From Spizellomyces punctatus DAOM BR117 (lineage: Eukaryota > Chytridiomycota > Chytridiomycetes > Spizellomycetales > Spizellomycetaceae): a DNA stretch of 64,000 bases. Positions 19,037-29,500 of this stretch are shown piece after piece. The DNA is taken from the NCBI RefSeq assembly GCF_000182565.1, contig NW_015971546.1, forward strand, positions 878,614 to 942,613. The letters are read 5' to 3'. Both the position numbers and the translations under genes were made by a program. A model generated the notes under the pieces. It saw only the letters and a list, made by a program, of their open reading frames with translations. It did not search any database and was not told the DNA's origin. The number at the start of each line of letters is the position of its first letter. The first letter of the stretch is position 1.

Positions 19037-19724
19037 TCGTGCACTTGACCAACCTCGTCGCCGCTTGTCGGAAAGCTAAAAGATTCGCCTCCCCAAGGTC
19101 AAGACTAGCTTTCCCACGAGCGTAGCCAAGTGTTTTGCCAACTGCAAGGTTACCAAATGATGAACCTTTTTAGGCCAGCGCAAAAGCAGGTTCCCAGCAA
19201 GTGTTTGCAAGTTTTTTTGCTATGAGGCAGACCCAAAAACCAACCGCCATGGGGCATGCGGCATTTCTTTTCTGTTTGGCCGACCTACGCAAGTTAAAGT
19301 AAATGACCTAACCCTCATGCATGTTTTTGAACATTTTTTAATCCTAACGACGTTTACTTGATCATTTCTCTGTCGGTTATCAGTGCAGGCTTGTTGCACA
19401 ATGGTCCGGAACATGCGCTAATGCACACGGTTTTATAAGCAACTTCTTGATGACGTTTCTCTGTTGACCCCACTAGTGTCATGGATAAGAGTAGAGAAAA
19501 CCAATATATTATAAGAAGGCAATTTATTTGTCTTGAACGGCTGCAAAAAATCAACGTGTGGGAGCTAGCGTTGCCATTTATTTGTCAGTTAGATGCCAGT
19601 AACACTTTGGCCACTTTCTTCTTGGACAGTTGAACGACCATCCGACGCACCATGTCTATTACAAAACCCTCTTACAAGATATATCCAAAAATGATAGACT
19701 TGCGAACCCATACTCTTGTTTATG
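19037..19724. other. unassigned, A/T-rich
   Basis: Unique sequence between the satellite array and the orphan gene at 19725. No family is recognised in its short open frames. Confidence 0.35.
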
Positions 19725-20211
19725 TCAATCATGATACCTCATCCAATGCCTGACCTCCCTCCCAACATCATCCCATGCAACCAGCCCACAATCTAATTCC
19801 CTCCGTACCTTATCCACACCAGCAGGTTTCAAACTCGCACAATGACAAGAAACCGTAACAAGTTGATTTCGAAGAGCCGAAAACGACGGACTAGGCCTTT
19901 CACAATCTTGTACTGACGGAGCCACATACTATTTTTTCAAAAACATACTTAGATCCACTCAAATATATCCATTTAAACAATTATGGATGCCCTACCTTGA
20001 TAGGCCCATAAACCTTTCGCTCAGAAACTTTACAAGCCACACTCTTCAACAACCCTTCCACACGACATAGCCTGCATAATGTTGGATTGGATCCTGTTAC
20101 GGGTGTTTTGTGTTTGCAGGGTTGGGTTGGGAGGATTGTGTGTGCGGAGGGGAGGTGCCGGGTTTGGAGGGGGTTTGTTGGGAAGAGCGGGTGCAAGGGT
20201 GGTTGTGGCAT
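19725..20211 (-). CDS. hypothetical spliced protein, 139 aa
   Basis: Two exons, 19996-20211 and 19725-19928, join through a clean intron (GTAGGG...AAATAG, 67 bp) to 139 aa. I do not recognise the family. The N-terminal 45 residues are Pro/His/Thr-rich without acidic residues, like a mitochondrial presequence. The rest is well mixed and protein-like: CRLCRVEGLLKSVACKVSER, then SVQDCERPSPSFSALRNQL, then VSCHCASLKPAGVDKVRREL and WDDVGREVRHWMRYHD. It has seven cysteines, in CRLC and CHC groups among others, so metal binding or disulphides are possible. The start at 20211 is uncertain, because an acceptor-like CGTAACAG lies just before the GATCCAATCC segment and could mark another upstream exon. 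The start region is divergent to the gene at 20796. Confidence 0.5.
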
Positions 20212-20783
20212 GGTGTTTGGATGTGTGTACTTGGGTAGGGTTGTTGTGTGTAAATGTGTTAAAGAAGGTTGTGATATCTGTTTTTTAAAACTCAGTTTTT
20301 TTGCAAGGTTTATGTTCGGACATTTTTTTCTAAATCATCTTGTTTTCATTCGTTTTCCAATTTCTCGAGACATTCCATAAAAGTTATCTGTTAATTCTGT
20401 AAAACATTATCCATATCGCAATTACCTCAAAAATAAATCCGGAAAGTGTTTGGACAAGTGTAAAGTAAAATGCTGTCAAAACTGTCAAGTGTTTTTCTAG
20501 AATTTGACTCTATATTTCTTGATCAATGTCAATGTACACCATAGCGATATCACACACACAACAGCCAATAACGAAAAACCAAGTCATACAACCATTCCAG
20601 ATATCCAGTAACCATCCCATTCCAACAATCAACGCACTCGCCTCACTCTTCTCCACAATAAAAACAAAAACGTATAGACAAAAAACCAACTAAAGTTCTA
20701 CCCATCGGAGCCTATTACGTAAGACAAAAGCCACGACTCCAACACACTACAACAACCTTCAAGCCCCGTTTCCACCACACGTC
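20212..20783. other. intergenic, divergent promoter region
   Basis: It is G/T-rich on the plus strand near 20100-20270, then A/T-rich. It lies between two divergent unknown genes. No clear TATA box or repeat is seen. Confidence 0.35.
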
Positions 20784-20795
20784 TTGATCATCAAT

Positions 20796-21605
20796 ATGCC
20801 AACGAACCTCGACATTCCACCCGCCCGCTACGGCCACGAACTCTACACCCTCACTCCACACACCCCCGACACAATCCAATCCCAATGCAAAAAAATAACC
20901 ACCCACATTCAATCCACGGCCATTCCAACGGGTATACTCGTCGGACGAGGTGTTAATGAGCATTTACGTTGGTACACGCCTCATACACCATCAACGGTAG
21001 TGGAGTTTGGGGTTTTGTATATCCCGTGTGATGTCTTTGGTGGTGCATTCTCCTCCCCTCCATCACAACAATCAACATTACACAATGATATTCCACTGCA
21101 CATTTGGGGATCCATAACCCATCCAACACTCTTAACACACCTCCCCACCACATCCTTCCATTCCCTCCTATTCGACTACTCCACATGGCGATACATGACA
21201 CTCTCACCAACCGTGCTAAAACACTGGCACACCATTCTGGTTGAAGAAGGGTGGATTGGGTTTGATGCCTATGTCGCCAGTGTGCGTGCGGGGAATGAGG
21301 TTGGATACGAGTGGGAGAATCCGACGCATTTGGTTTTACCTTGTGAGGATGTCAAGGTGTTTATCAAAAAGAGGGGCTTGTTGGTGAATCAGAGGCAGAT
21401 TGTGTCGGCGCCACTAAAAGGACATGAACAGATGGATCGTCATCCATACTTGGACACGTTAAAGGAATTGTATGAACGGGTGTTTGTTGGGAGTGGGTTA
21501 TTTGACAAGGTTGTGTTGAGACGGGATGCCTACCCTGTTCAGACGAGAGGTCATATTGGGGTGTGGTTCCAGGTTTTCAAGAAGAAAAGTGGGTTGCAAA
21601 CATGA
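20796..21605 (+). CDS. hypothetical protein, 269 aa
   Basis: Single-exon frame of 269 aa from this ATG; another in-frame ATG lies four codons upstream at 20784. I do not recognise the family. Composition is that of a folded cytosolic protein rich in His, Thr and aromatic residues, with no signal peptide or membrane helix. The middle part (FHSLLFDYSTWRYM, then VLKHWHTILVEEGWIGFDAY) alternates hydrophobic strands and helices in a way that recalls Rossmann-like enzymes, including methyltransferase-like proteins, but no glycine-rich cofactor motif is visible, so I do not assign an activity. The C-terminus is basic (VWFQVFKKKSGL). Confidence 0.6.
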   Translation: MPTNLDIPPARYGHELYTLTPHTPDTIQSQCKKITTHIQSTAIPTGILVGRGVNEHLRWYTPHTPSTVVEFGVLYIPCDVFGGAFSSPPSQQSTLHNDIPLHIWGSITHPTLLTHLPTTSFHSLLFDYSTWRYMTLSPTVLKHWHTILVEEGWIGFDAYVASVRAGNEVGYEWENPTHLVLPCEDVKVFIKKRGLLVNQRQIVSAPLKGHEQMDRHPYLDTLKELYERVFVGSGLFDKVVLRRDAYPVQTRGHIGVWFQVFKKKSGLQT

Positions 21606-21910
21606 AAGAGCATCTCCCGTCCCTCACAAACAGCAGAATTACAGAATTTATACATTAAAAAAAACAGACACACAGAGAAGAGAGAAAATTACATAAAACA
21701 AAAAGCCCATAGTGAAAACCCCCAAAAAGCCGGACAAAACATTGGGAACCTTGATAATCCGTAAATCCCCTTCCAAAACAACAACAACAAGAAACCAAGC
21801 CAAAAAAAAAAAAAAAAACAAAACCCCATTTTGCATTCACATCAAAACGAAAAGGAAAAAAAAGAATATAGAAAAAAAATTTCACCATCACAAAATACCA
21901 TCACATACAT
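21606..21910. other. A-rich 3' region
   Basis: A-rich on the plus strand with a 17-base A run near 21807. It is the space between the ends of the convergent gene at 20796 and the Sip5-like gene. No gene is seen. Confidence 0.35.
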
Positions 21911-21990
21911 CTATGACTGATCCCCAGAACTTGATTCCAATACGGCGCTCACAACAGATAGATTCCCGTCATGCTTTACCTCTCCATCCG

Positions 21991-22095
21991 TCGTCCCATC
22001 CACAGCCGTCCCATTCGCAGTCGTCCCATCCGCAGTCGCCCCATCAACAATCGTCCCACCCGCAGTCGTGCCATCCGCTGCCGGCCCATCCACAG
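21991..22095 (+). repeat. 15-bp tandem repeat, seven units
   Basis: Units of 15 bp (TCGTCCCATCCGCAG and variants) start at 21991 and repeat every 15 bp to 22095. On the minus strand they read as a 5-aa repeat with D-G-T in most units, in a frame shifted from the Sip5-like protein, whose stop lies at 22149. Confidence 0.85.
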
Positions 22096-22148
22096 GCGTT
22101 TCGGTGGCTTCCTGACCTGCAGCAACATCTTGTACCTCACTACTCCCC

Positions 22149-23851
22149 TCATTGACTTCGGTGGTGGCCTTGCACTGCAAGTGGAGCAGACCCGACTTGC
22201 TCGGATTCCTGTGCAGCGGGCACACCACTCGCGGACGGATCAGGAGTCGCAGGAGACGGAACAGGTGTCTGCGGCGTATTCTCACTATTCTCATCCTCAT
22301 TGTTGGTCTCGGCTTCTTGTAAAGACCGTCGTATAGCTTCCATAATCATCAACTCTTCCAAATCAGCGCCCATGTTCCGCATCGCTACACCACGTTAATA
22401 CACTTTTACGAGCAATAAAAAAAAAAGAATGTACATACCTTCCAGATAATTCATGCCCAAATCCCCACCGGCTAATCTATCTCTTGGTGGCCTTCGTCGC
22501 TGACTTGCAGTATCATGACCAGACCTTCGAGACCGAGACGAACCGGATTGAGGTGATACACCCGTCATACTCTCTACCAACGCTGCAGCGGCCGCAGCTG
22601 CCCCAGAAAGGTCGCGGTCAGGATCAAGCCTTTAAAAGAAACGGAAAGAAAAGAATTTTAGTCAAAAGTCTTTTGCAAGAGAAAGAACAAGAAATGTACA
22701 TTCGCCGTCGTGATGAGCTGCCACCGTGCTGTCCCAGAGGAAAGGTCATACGTCGTTGGTTCGCCGCACGCACTAACGCGAGTTGCTGTTGTTTTCGCAA
22801 CCAGTCCGGTCGAAGATCATCTATATCGTTACATTTTTGTCTGTCATTACCTTTTCACATTCCCCCAATAAACGAATCACTAGTCCCACTTACCGGATGT
22901 AACGACCAGCGCACTCTTATGACTGACACTCTGTCTTCGTTTTGATGTGACTGGCGGGAGGGGAGGTGCCAACATTTCCTTTTGCTCAGGCCCACCAGCC
23001 CCATGCGCAGGCCCACCATTCTTTTCTTCCTTGAATGCCTCGGGATAGGCTTCCATCAATTTAATCTTATATTCCGGGGACCCCGGCGGATGATACAGAA
23101 TCCCAAAGTTGGCTTCAACACAAAATGGACATGAGGCGGGTTCTAACGTTGCTTCGGGGCGTTTAATTTGCACAAAGCACTCTGTACAAATGGGTTGATC
23201 ACAACAGCGGGAATAGTTGACGTTTGCAGGGTAGTACTATTCAGAAAATGATTGTCAGCAACTGTGTTTTTACAAAATCATTTTTTCATGACTTTTCATT
23301 ACCAAAAAGCAAATGGGGCATTCAATGGGATACTTGTAAAGGTCTTCTGCACGAATCAGTGACAGAGACTCTTGCGCCACCAACTGGCTAGGCATCGACA
23401 CCGACCGCTTTCCTTTCAATGAAAATGTACTGGATGAGGAAGACGAAGGTTGACGGTCGTGGCTGGTCCGCCGTGCCGGAGTCCAGGCCAACCCATCACG
23501 TGCAGAGATGGAGAAGCCTTCGGGTACCACACTGGCTCTACGACTTGTTGAGCCAGAGGACACTGGTGGCGTAGGTGTCGGAGCGATTTCGGGTTTGTCG
23601 GTCATCTCGGCCAGTCCTTTGTAGAAAGGTGACATTCGGCGTTCTACGATAAGGCGCTTGACGACCTGTATATCCCAGTCTTGTGGCGAGTTTGGATATA
23701 CTCCATCCTTGAATGGGATCACTTGCTACATGATGGTCAACAAATGTCAATGGTCGTCCATACTCTTTTCAAGCGTTGGATCACATACCCCCTCGTCCAC
23801 TCTGATATCGGCGATATCGTCCTCCTTTGCCTTTGCAAATGAGTTGCCCAT
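22149..23851 (-). CDS. SIP5: Sip5-like RING-type zinc finger protein
   Basis: Fungal Sip5 family protein, 458 aa; yeast Sip5 links the Snf1 kinase and the Reg1-Glc7 phosphatase. Six exons: 23789-23851, 23303-23725, 22894-23236, 22700-22820, 22439-22629 and 22149-22384; every splice keeps frame. The start MGNSFAKAK has Gly at position 2, suggesting N-myristoylation, as usual in the family. Diagnostic parts are [12 protein letters not shown], then after an intron [17 protein letters not shown] and [10 protein letters not shown], which form a RING-like cysteine set, and later [20 protein letters not shown]. The C-terminal [18 protein letters not shown] resembles a ubiquitin-interacting motif. 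The frame ends at 22149, but a neighbouring frame continues with a D-G-T repeat, so the true C-terminus may differ. Confidence 0.88.
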
Positions 23852-24327
23852 GTTTTCACAAAAGGATGGATAGGGATATCTAGCACAAGGTATACCTGCA
23901 CGATCAAACATAATAGAAAGTAACGATTTAGAACGAGTATCTCGTCGCAAACGATTGCCAGGTAATGTGTTTTGGACATGGATGAAAGATCACTGCAAAG
24001 TCCAGGTTCTTGTGATGCAATGGTCATTGCCCTCAATCTCCCCACACTCTGGCATTCGACAGACAGTCCACCCCTTGCTTCACATTACCTCACACGTCAG
24101 AGACAGCAGAACCCAACTTTAAAGAACGGGGTACGAAAACAAATGCCGGCCGGTCCCAAGACGACGGAAAAAGTCAGATTTGTTTTCGTTTTTCGGCTGT
24201 CAATGCGCCTCCTGACTTCGCTACACCGATCCGATAACCGTTTTTTTTGTCCAAAGTAGACTCGTTGAGGTCGAAACAGCTTTCTAAAATTGTTGCCCAA
24301 CAAAAAAAAAGGGAGAGACACACACAG

Positions 24328-24618
24328 TTACAATGGGCCGTGATCCCTTTTGTCAAACCCTGCATCCTTGCTCATCCGCTTACCAGAAAGCCTTTTGAAT
24401 ACGTCTTGGCGCTTTTCGTTTCTCGCTTCCGCAAATACCCAAACTAGACGAACGCAGCACTTGCAAACCTCCAGTAACAAAAAGAAAAGCCGTAAAAGCG
24501 GTAATGACCCCCAAATGCCTTCCTTCCCAAATTGCACCTTCCTCGTTGCAGTCCCAGCAAAGCTTACAGTTTGGCTACCACGCGTTGAGGCCAAGGCAGA
24601 GATACGGTTACTAAGCAT
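24328..24618 (-). CDS. possible small gene with mitochondrial-like N-terminus
   Basis: Tentative. From the ATG at 24618 the frame is open for 96 codons. Its start (MLSNRISALASTRGSQTV) is basic, Ser/Arg-rich and without acidic residues, like a mitochondrial presequence. The rest is hydrophobic (SLPLLRLFFLLLEVC). Two good donor motifs (GTAAGC) occur in the frame, one right after the presequence and one near 24380. A strong acceptor (TTTTAG) lies near 24284, so the real product may be spliced differently and end further left, near 24200. I cannot choose among the possible joins and do not recognise a family. It may also be a chance frame. Confidence 0.28.
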   Translation of the reverse strand: MLSNRISALASTRGSQTVSFAGTATRKVQFGKEGIWGSLPLLRLFFLLLEVCKCCVRLVWVFAEARNEKRQDVFKRLSGKRMSKDAGFDKRDHGPL

Positions 24619-24748
24619 GTGATGTGGTAGTTTTGACTCATCTCATGTGATTTGCGTGATAAACAAAGCGCATTTTGCGATATTCCATTTGGGGTATTGG
24701 AAAAAAATAATCATTTAAAGGTTCATTTTTTAATAGATGACATGGTAT

Positions 24749-26317
24749 TTACAATAGATGCGAAATGCCTCGTGTAAAATCAAATACTTTCACCGCTCCA
24801 TTGGCAAGTCCCCATGCAATATGTCCATCGCCTACCTCCACCACACCTCGTACAATCTTTCCATTGAACGTGAGTTTTCTAGAGGCTCCTCCGACCCATG
24901 GTTCGTATATATACACGTCTGCGCCTGCCCTTCTTTTCAGCCATATGAAGCTGGATGTTGCTCCCAAGTCCCGCGTCCACAACGACGAAGTTGGCACATG
25001 AATGGGGATGCACACGGACTTTTGCCTCTCGGGAGAGACACGTTCAAACCATACACCATCGTCATTACTACTTATAATATACCCGTGAGTAAATCCGTAG
25101 TCGAACATTTGCTTTTGGGAGTCCTTTGATCGGTGGATCTGGTCCAATTGTTTGCCGGTGCGATCATAAATAACTACCAAATCACCTTGTAATGATACCA
25201 AATATTCCCCGTAAAGCCCAAAAAAGGAGCGCTGAGCATAAAAGTGCTATTAGCTTACAAGTGAGGAATCCATTGGGTTTTTATGGATGCCTTACATGGT
25301 CAAAGTGATCTGGTTTTATAATCCCCACAGTTTCTCCAGTTCGCAACTCCCATATCCAAATACTTCCATCTTGTGCGGAAGAGTATACACGATTACAATG
25401 CAGTCGCACCTCAATGATCGAGCATGTGTGTCCGTCCAATGTGCGAATAAGGTTCTTGGTTCGTAGATCCCAAATGTATATTCTCCTAAAATCACGCGGC
25501 CGTAAACATACGACAAGTACGTCTAAAACCTCTGCGCGTTCTTTGCAGCACGTACCTATCAAAACTTGCAATAACAATCACACCATCTTCACCTGAAATC
25601 TCAAAGTCCACCGAAATGACAGTTCCACCCTCAAGTTCAGCGATGCAACTTTGTTTGTCAAGATCCCACACTTTGACAGTCCGATCGTAGGATCCACTGA
25701 CCATAATGTTCTTTTTGATTCGTACGGCGTGCACTTTGTCGCTATGCAGGTCAAGGACATACTCCACAGGTGAATTGTGAAAGAAATTGTAATGTTTGGC
25801 GCAGGTGTGTTTTGCATGTGGGTCCAGTTGTCTTGGTATGCGCCAAGGACACCGTCGGTGCATCTCGTCGAGGCGCTGCTGCCATAATGCTGCGGTATTT
25901 TTGAACGTATGCCATGTACGAGATACCTTTAAAAGCGAAACATTGAATGAATGCCTACGAATGCGTGCATCGCAAACATAACAGGCGTTGTCTTCCTACT
26001 CGACCCATGGCGCCCAAATCCGGGATATCAAGATATCGGGCAACTTTCAGTGAAATCTCCAAAGGAAGTTGTCCAACAAAGTCTACTGTCTCCGTACGCT
26101 TTGCTTTGAGGAGCGGTAAGAGCGTCTCGACATCGCCATACTTGCATTTCTTGACGAGCTCGGCGAGACTAAACTAAACGGGGTCAGCGCAATTGACGTG
26201 CAGTCTCGACACGAATGTAACATACAATGCTCGACGTGTCGCTGCGGATGAGGAGGAAAAGGCCTCAATAGCCTTGTTCAGTTCGTCTGGCAACTTTACT
26301 GTGCCCATCTCACCCAT
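24749..26317 (-). CDS. F-box and WD40-repeat protein
   Basis: Probable substrate receptor of an SCF ubiquitin ligase, 434 aa. Five exons (26226-26317, 26000-26168, 25556-25926, 25296-25485 and 24749-25231) sum to 435 codons with the stop. The F-box follows a short N-terminal helix: QLPLEISLKVARYLDIPDLG, with an intron in its middle, then VSRTWHTFKNTAALWQQR. WD40 blades are recognisable from IMVSGSYDRTVKVWDL, IASFDRRIYIWDLRTKNLIR, SAQDGSIWIWELRTGETVG and, weaker, GDLVVIYDRTGKQL. The last third is poorly conserved but continues in beta-like strands, enough to close a propeller. The target protein is unknown. Confidence 0.88.
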
Positions 26318-26541
26318 GACCCATCACATTCTTCAAAAGCACAGCCCAACATTTGAACTATGAACTGGCGATGCTTGCAATTTAGCCAAAATAGGCAAGT
26401 CCTGCATACGTCATCCATTTTGAAAGATTATAAACAAAACCCCATCGCAAAGTTCCTCGGTGGAAACTCAGATCTTACCCATCATCGCGCACTAATTCAG
26501 AAACAATAACAATAATACAGTAAATAAACTATGTCCAAAGT

Positions 26542-29500
26542 CTAACCATGCCATACGCTTGCATTCGATGCTACGGAATCTCTTCCTCTAAAAGAGAACC
26601 CATCTACGTCATTCAACCCACGGTCCAAAGATCCAGACGGAGTGAGAGACGGTGGCTCTTCTGTGAATTGCTCATCAAAGAAGCTGACGTCGTAGTCGTC
26701 TCTCTGTCATCCATGCCACCAGTTTTAGTCATACGGCCTTAACAATAATATGACACATCCAAAACTCACCAGTTCTGGTCTGAAAGGTACTTCTACCTCC
26801 TTATTAAACAGCTTGATCCAGTCTACACCCTTGAAGAATGCATGCTGCTGTACCATCTTTCGCACCAATCTTTTCGCAGGGTTTCGGTCTAGGATTCTGT
26901 GAATGAAATCTTGTGCCAGAGGTGATACGTGCGACGGGAATTCGATGGGCGCGTCGAGGATGTTTAACCGGATCTCTTCGCGGTCTTCAGAGTAAAAGGG
27001 ATGGAAACCGCAAAGCATTTCAAATACCACCACACCGTAAGCCCAATAGTCGGCTGCTGCGGTGTGCGGATGTCCTTGCAACACTTCTGGAGCCTAATCA
27101 TGAATGTCAACAATAGTCAGCACATGAAAACAGCATCTTATATCATGGAGTTGAAGCATACCAGATATTCCAACGTTCCAACCACAGAGATTGTATCAGA
27201 GTCTTCATCTTCTGGGATGTCATTCTCGTTTTCATGCTTACTGAGTCCGAAATCCGTGATTTTGACATGCCCGTCCCTCGTTAATAGGATATTTTCTAGT
27301 TTCAGATCTCTAGAAATTCCAAACAACAGGTGAGTTACTTTTCTTGGGGGGAGGGTATGAGCGTACCATGACAGTAACTTACCGATAAATAATACCTTTC
27401 CCATGAAGACATTCCAAACCCAATAACAACTCTGCAGCATAAAACCGAACTCTCTCCTCCGAAAATCGGCCAAAGTGACTAACGTGAAAGTACAACTCCC
27501 CACCGTTCACATACTCCATTACCAGATAAAGACGCTCGGGTGATTGGAATGCGTAGTGAAGACCAACGATGAAGGGGTGGTGAATTGAGCGCAAGATACG
27601 GCTTTCTGTTCGTGGATCGGTGGACGTTGGAGAAGAAGGAACATCTGTGTCTATAGACGCTTGCGGTTTTGTGAGGACTTTGATGGCGTAGACCTTTTGG
27701 GTTGATTTTCGACTGCAGAGCAGGACCTAAAGGTGTCAATGGATCAGCACTTGCACTCTAGTACGAAAGCGTGTGTCGGAGACTGTTTCTACCTTTGCAA
27801 ACTTTCCTCTTCCAATAACTTTATGTATCTCAAAGTCCGCCATCGTCATTTTAACTTCCTTCTCCTTTCCTCCCACTTCCGGAATCTCACTGTTATCTTT
27901 CACCAAAGCCGGTTCCGCTCTTGCAAGCTCGGACGCTACCGGACTTGGCGAAGGTGCCTCACTTGGACTCTTCGTTTCGACTTCTTTCCCACCACCCACG
28001 TGTGCACCCACTTTTAAGCAATTAACCCAGTCCGCATATTCACCCTCAGACCCGGCAGCCATGACAACCTTCTCCCCATTCTTTTGTAAAACCACAAATA
28101 CAAATGGGCGCTTGTACATTCCGGATTCTACTCTCTCCACAGCACATCCGTCCAATTGAATGATAATTGTGCCCCGCTCAGTAGCAAACGATGAGATGAC
28201 TGCCTCGTTTTTTGTGCTTGGGCGAAGAATCAAGGTACGGTTATCGAGATTGACCCAATGTGACGTCCATGCTTTTTTGGTTGCGTTGTGAATATGTAAC
28301 CAACCCTCTTTGTATAGTGTGGTCGGAATCTGAATCGGACGGTTCATGGCTCTACTGAACGAAGAGGAAGAAGAGGAAAAAGATGTAGTCCGGGGAATCG
28401 TCGAGACGGGTGCTGTAGTTGACGAGGAGAGCGCCTTGAAAACTTTGAAGAGCTCGCCGTATTCTGGTGAACTTTCTTCCTCGGCATTGACGCCAAAAAA
28501 TCCTGCGAGTTTTGCAACACGTTTCGCGGAGGGTGCTTGTTGCTCTTCCAAAGTGTATGTACTCTCGAAGCTACGGAGTTCGTTATGGGATATCTACATT
28601 GACGAGTACTTATTACTTGACATATTCTGCGTCGAGCTGGTGCAAGTGATACTTACCGGCTTATGCCTCAACAAGTTTTTAGTTGCCTTTCTCTTGAACA
28701 AGAAGAATTCATTATCTGTCCACTTTAGCATTATATCGTACATCTTCTCATCACCGTGCAGCTCCCGTTCATCTAGACAGCATCATTAGTATCATCAGCT
28801 GAAAATCGAATGACGGTCCGGGGAAATAACTCACTTCCAGAATGCGGCGCACATAGAAACAGGCCATACTGTTCTCCTGTATCTTTAATCATCAACTTAT
28901 TCATTAAGGCTAACTTTGCCTCTGCTACAGAGGCAGGCATTGGAAGACGGAGGTTACTGTAGGTAAGATTGCCAAAGTGAACACGAACAATGAACTGAGA
29001 TGCGGCGTTGGGGAGGGGTGGTGGTGGACCAATCGATAGCGGCTGATACGTTTGAGAGCGTTGGTTAGCCATTGAAAAAACATGTTCAAAGATGGTCATC
29101 GTATAAAACATACTCTATCCCCTTTTGACGAACGTTTGGCGATCATACTTTGAATCTCATCCATCTCTTTCTGTTTTGCGATACCAAAAAAGTCTGCAAG
29201 CTTTTCTGTTCGTTTGGCTGGTTCCTATCGCATTCAAATTCTGTTAAGAACCGTGCGGAAACTGACAAACAAGCCACTTTCGTACACGAACCTGCGACGC
29301 AACTGTCCCTCCTGATGCAGCATTCATCAACTCGCCGGCTACTGAATGTCTCGATCGCAGATTGAACAAGGCAGCGCTGCTCTTTTTGCTCACCGTTGCT
29401 GACATTGGGCGTGATGGCTTTTGATGGACAACTACCGGTGGATCAAAGAGAGAGCTGACCGATGCGGAAGCTGAGCGGCGACGGCTTTGGACAACGTTAG

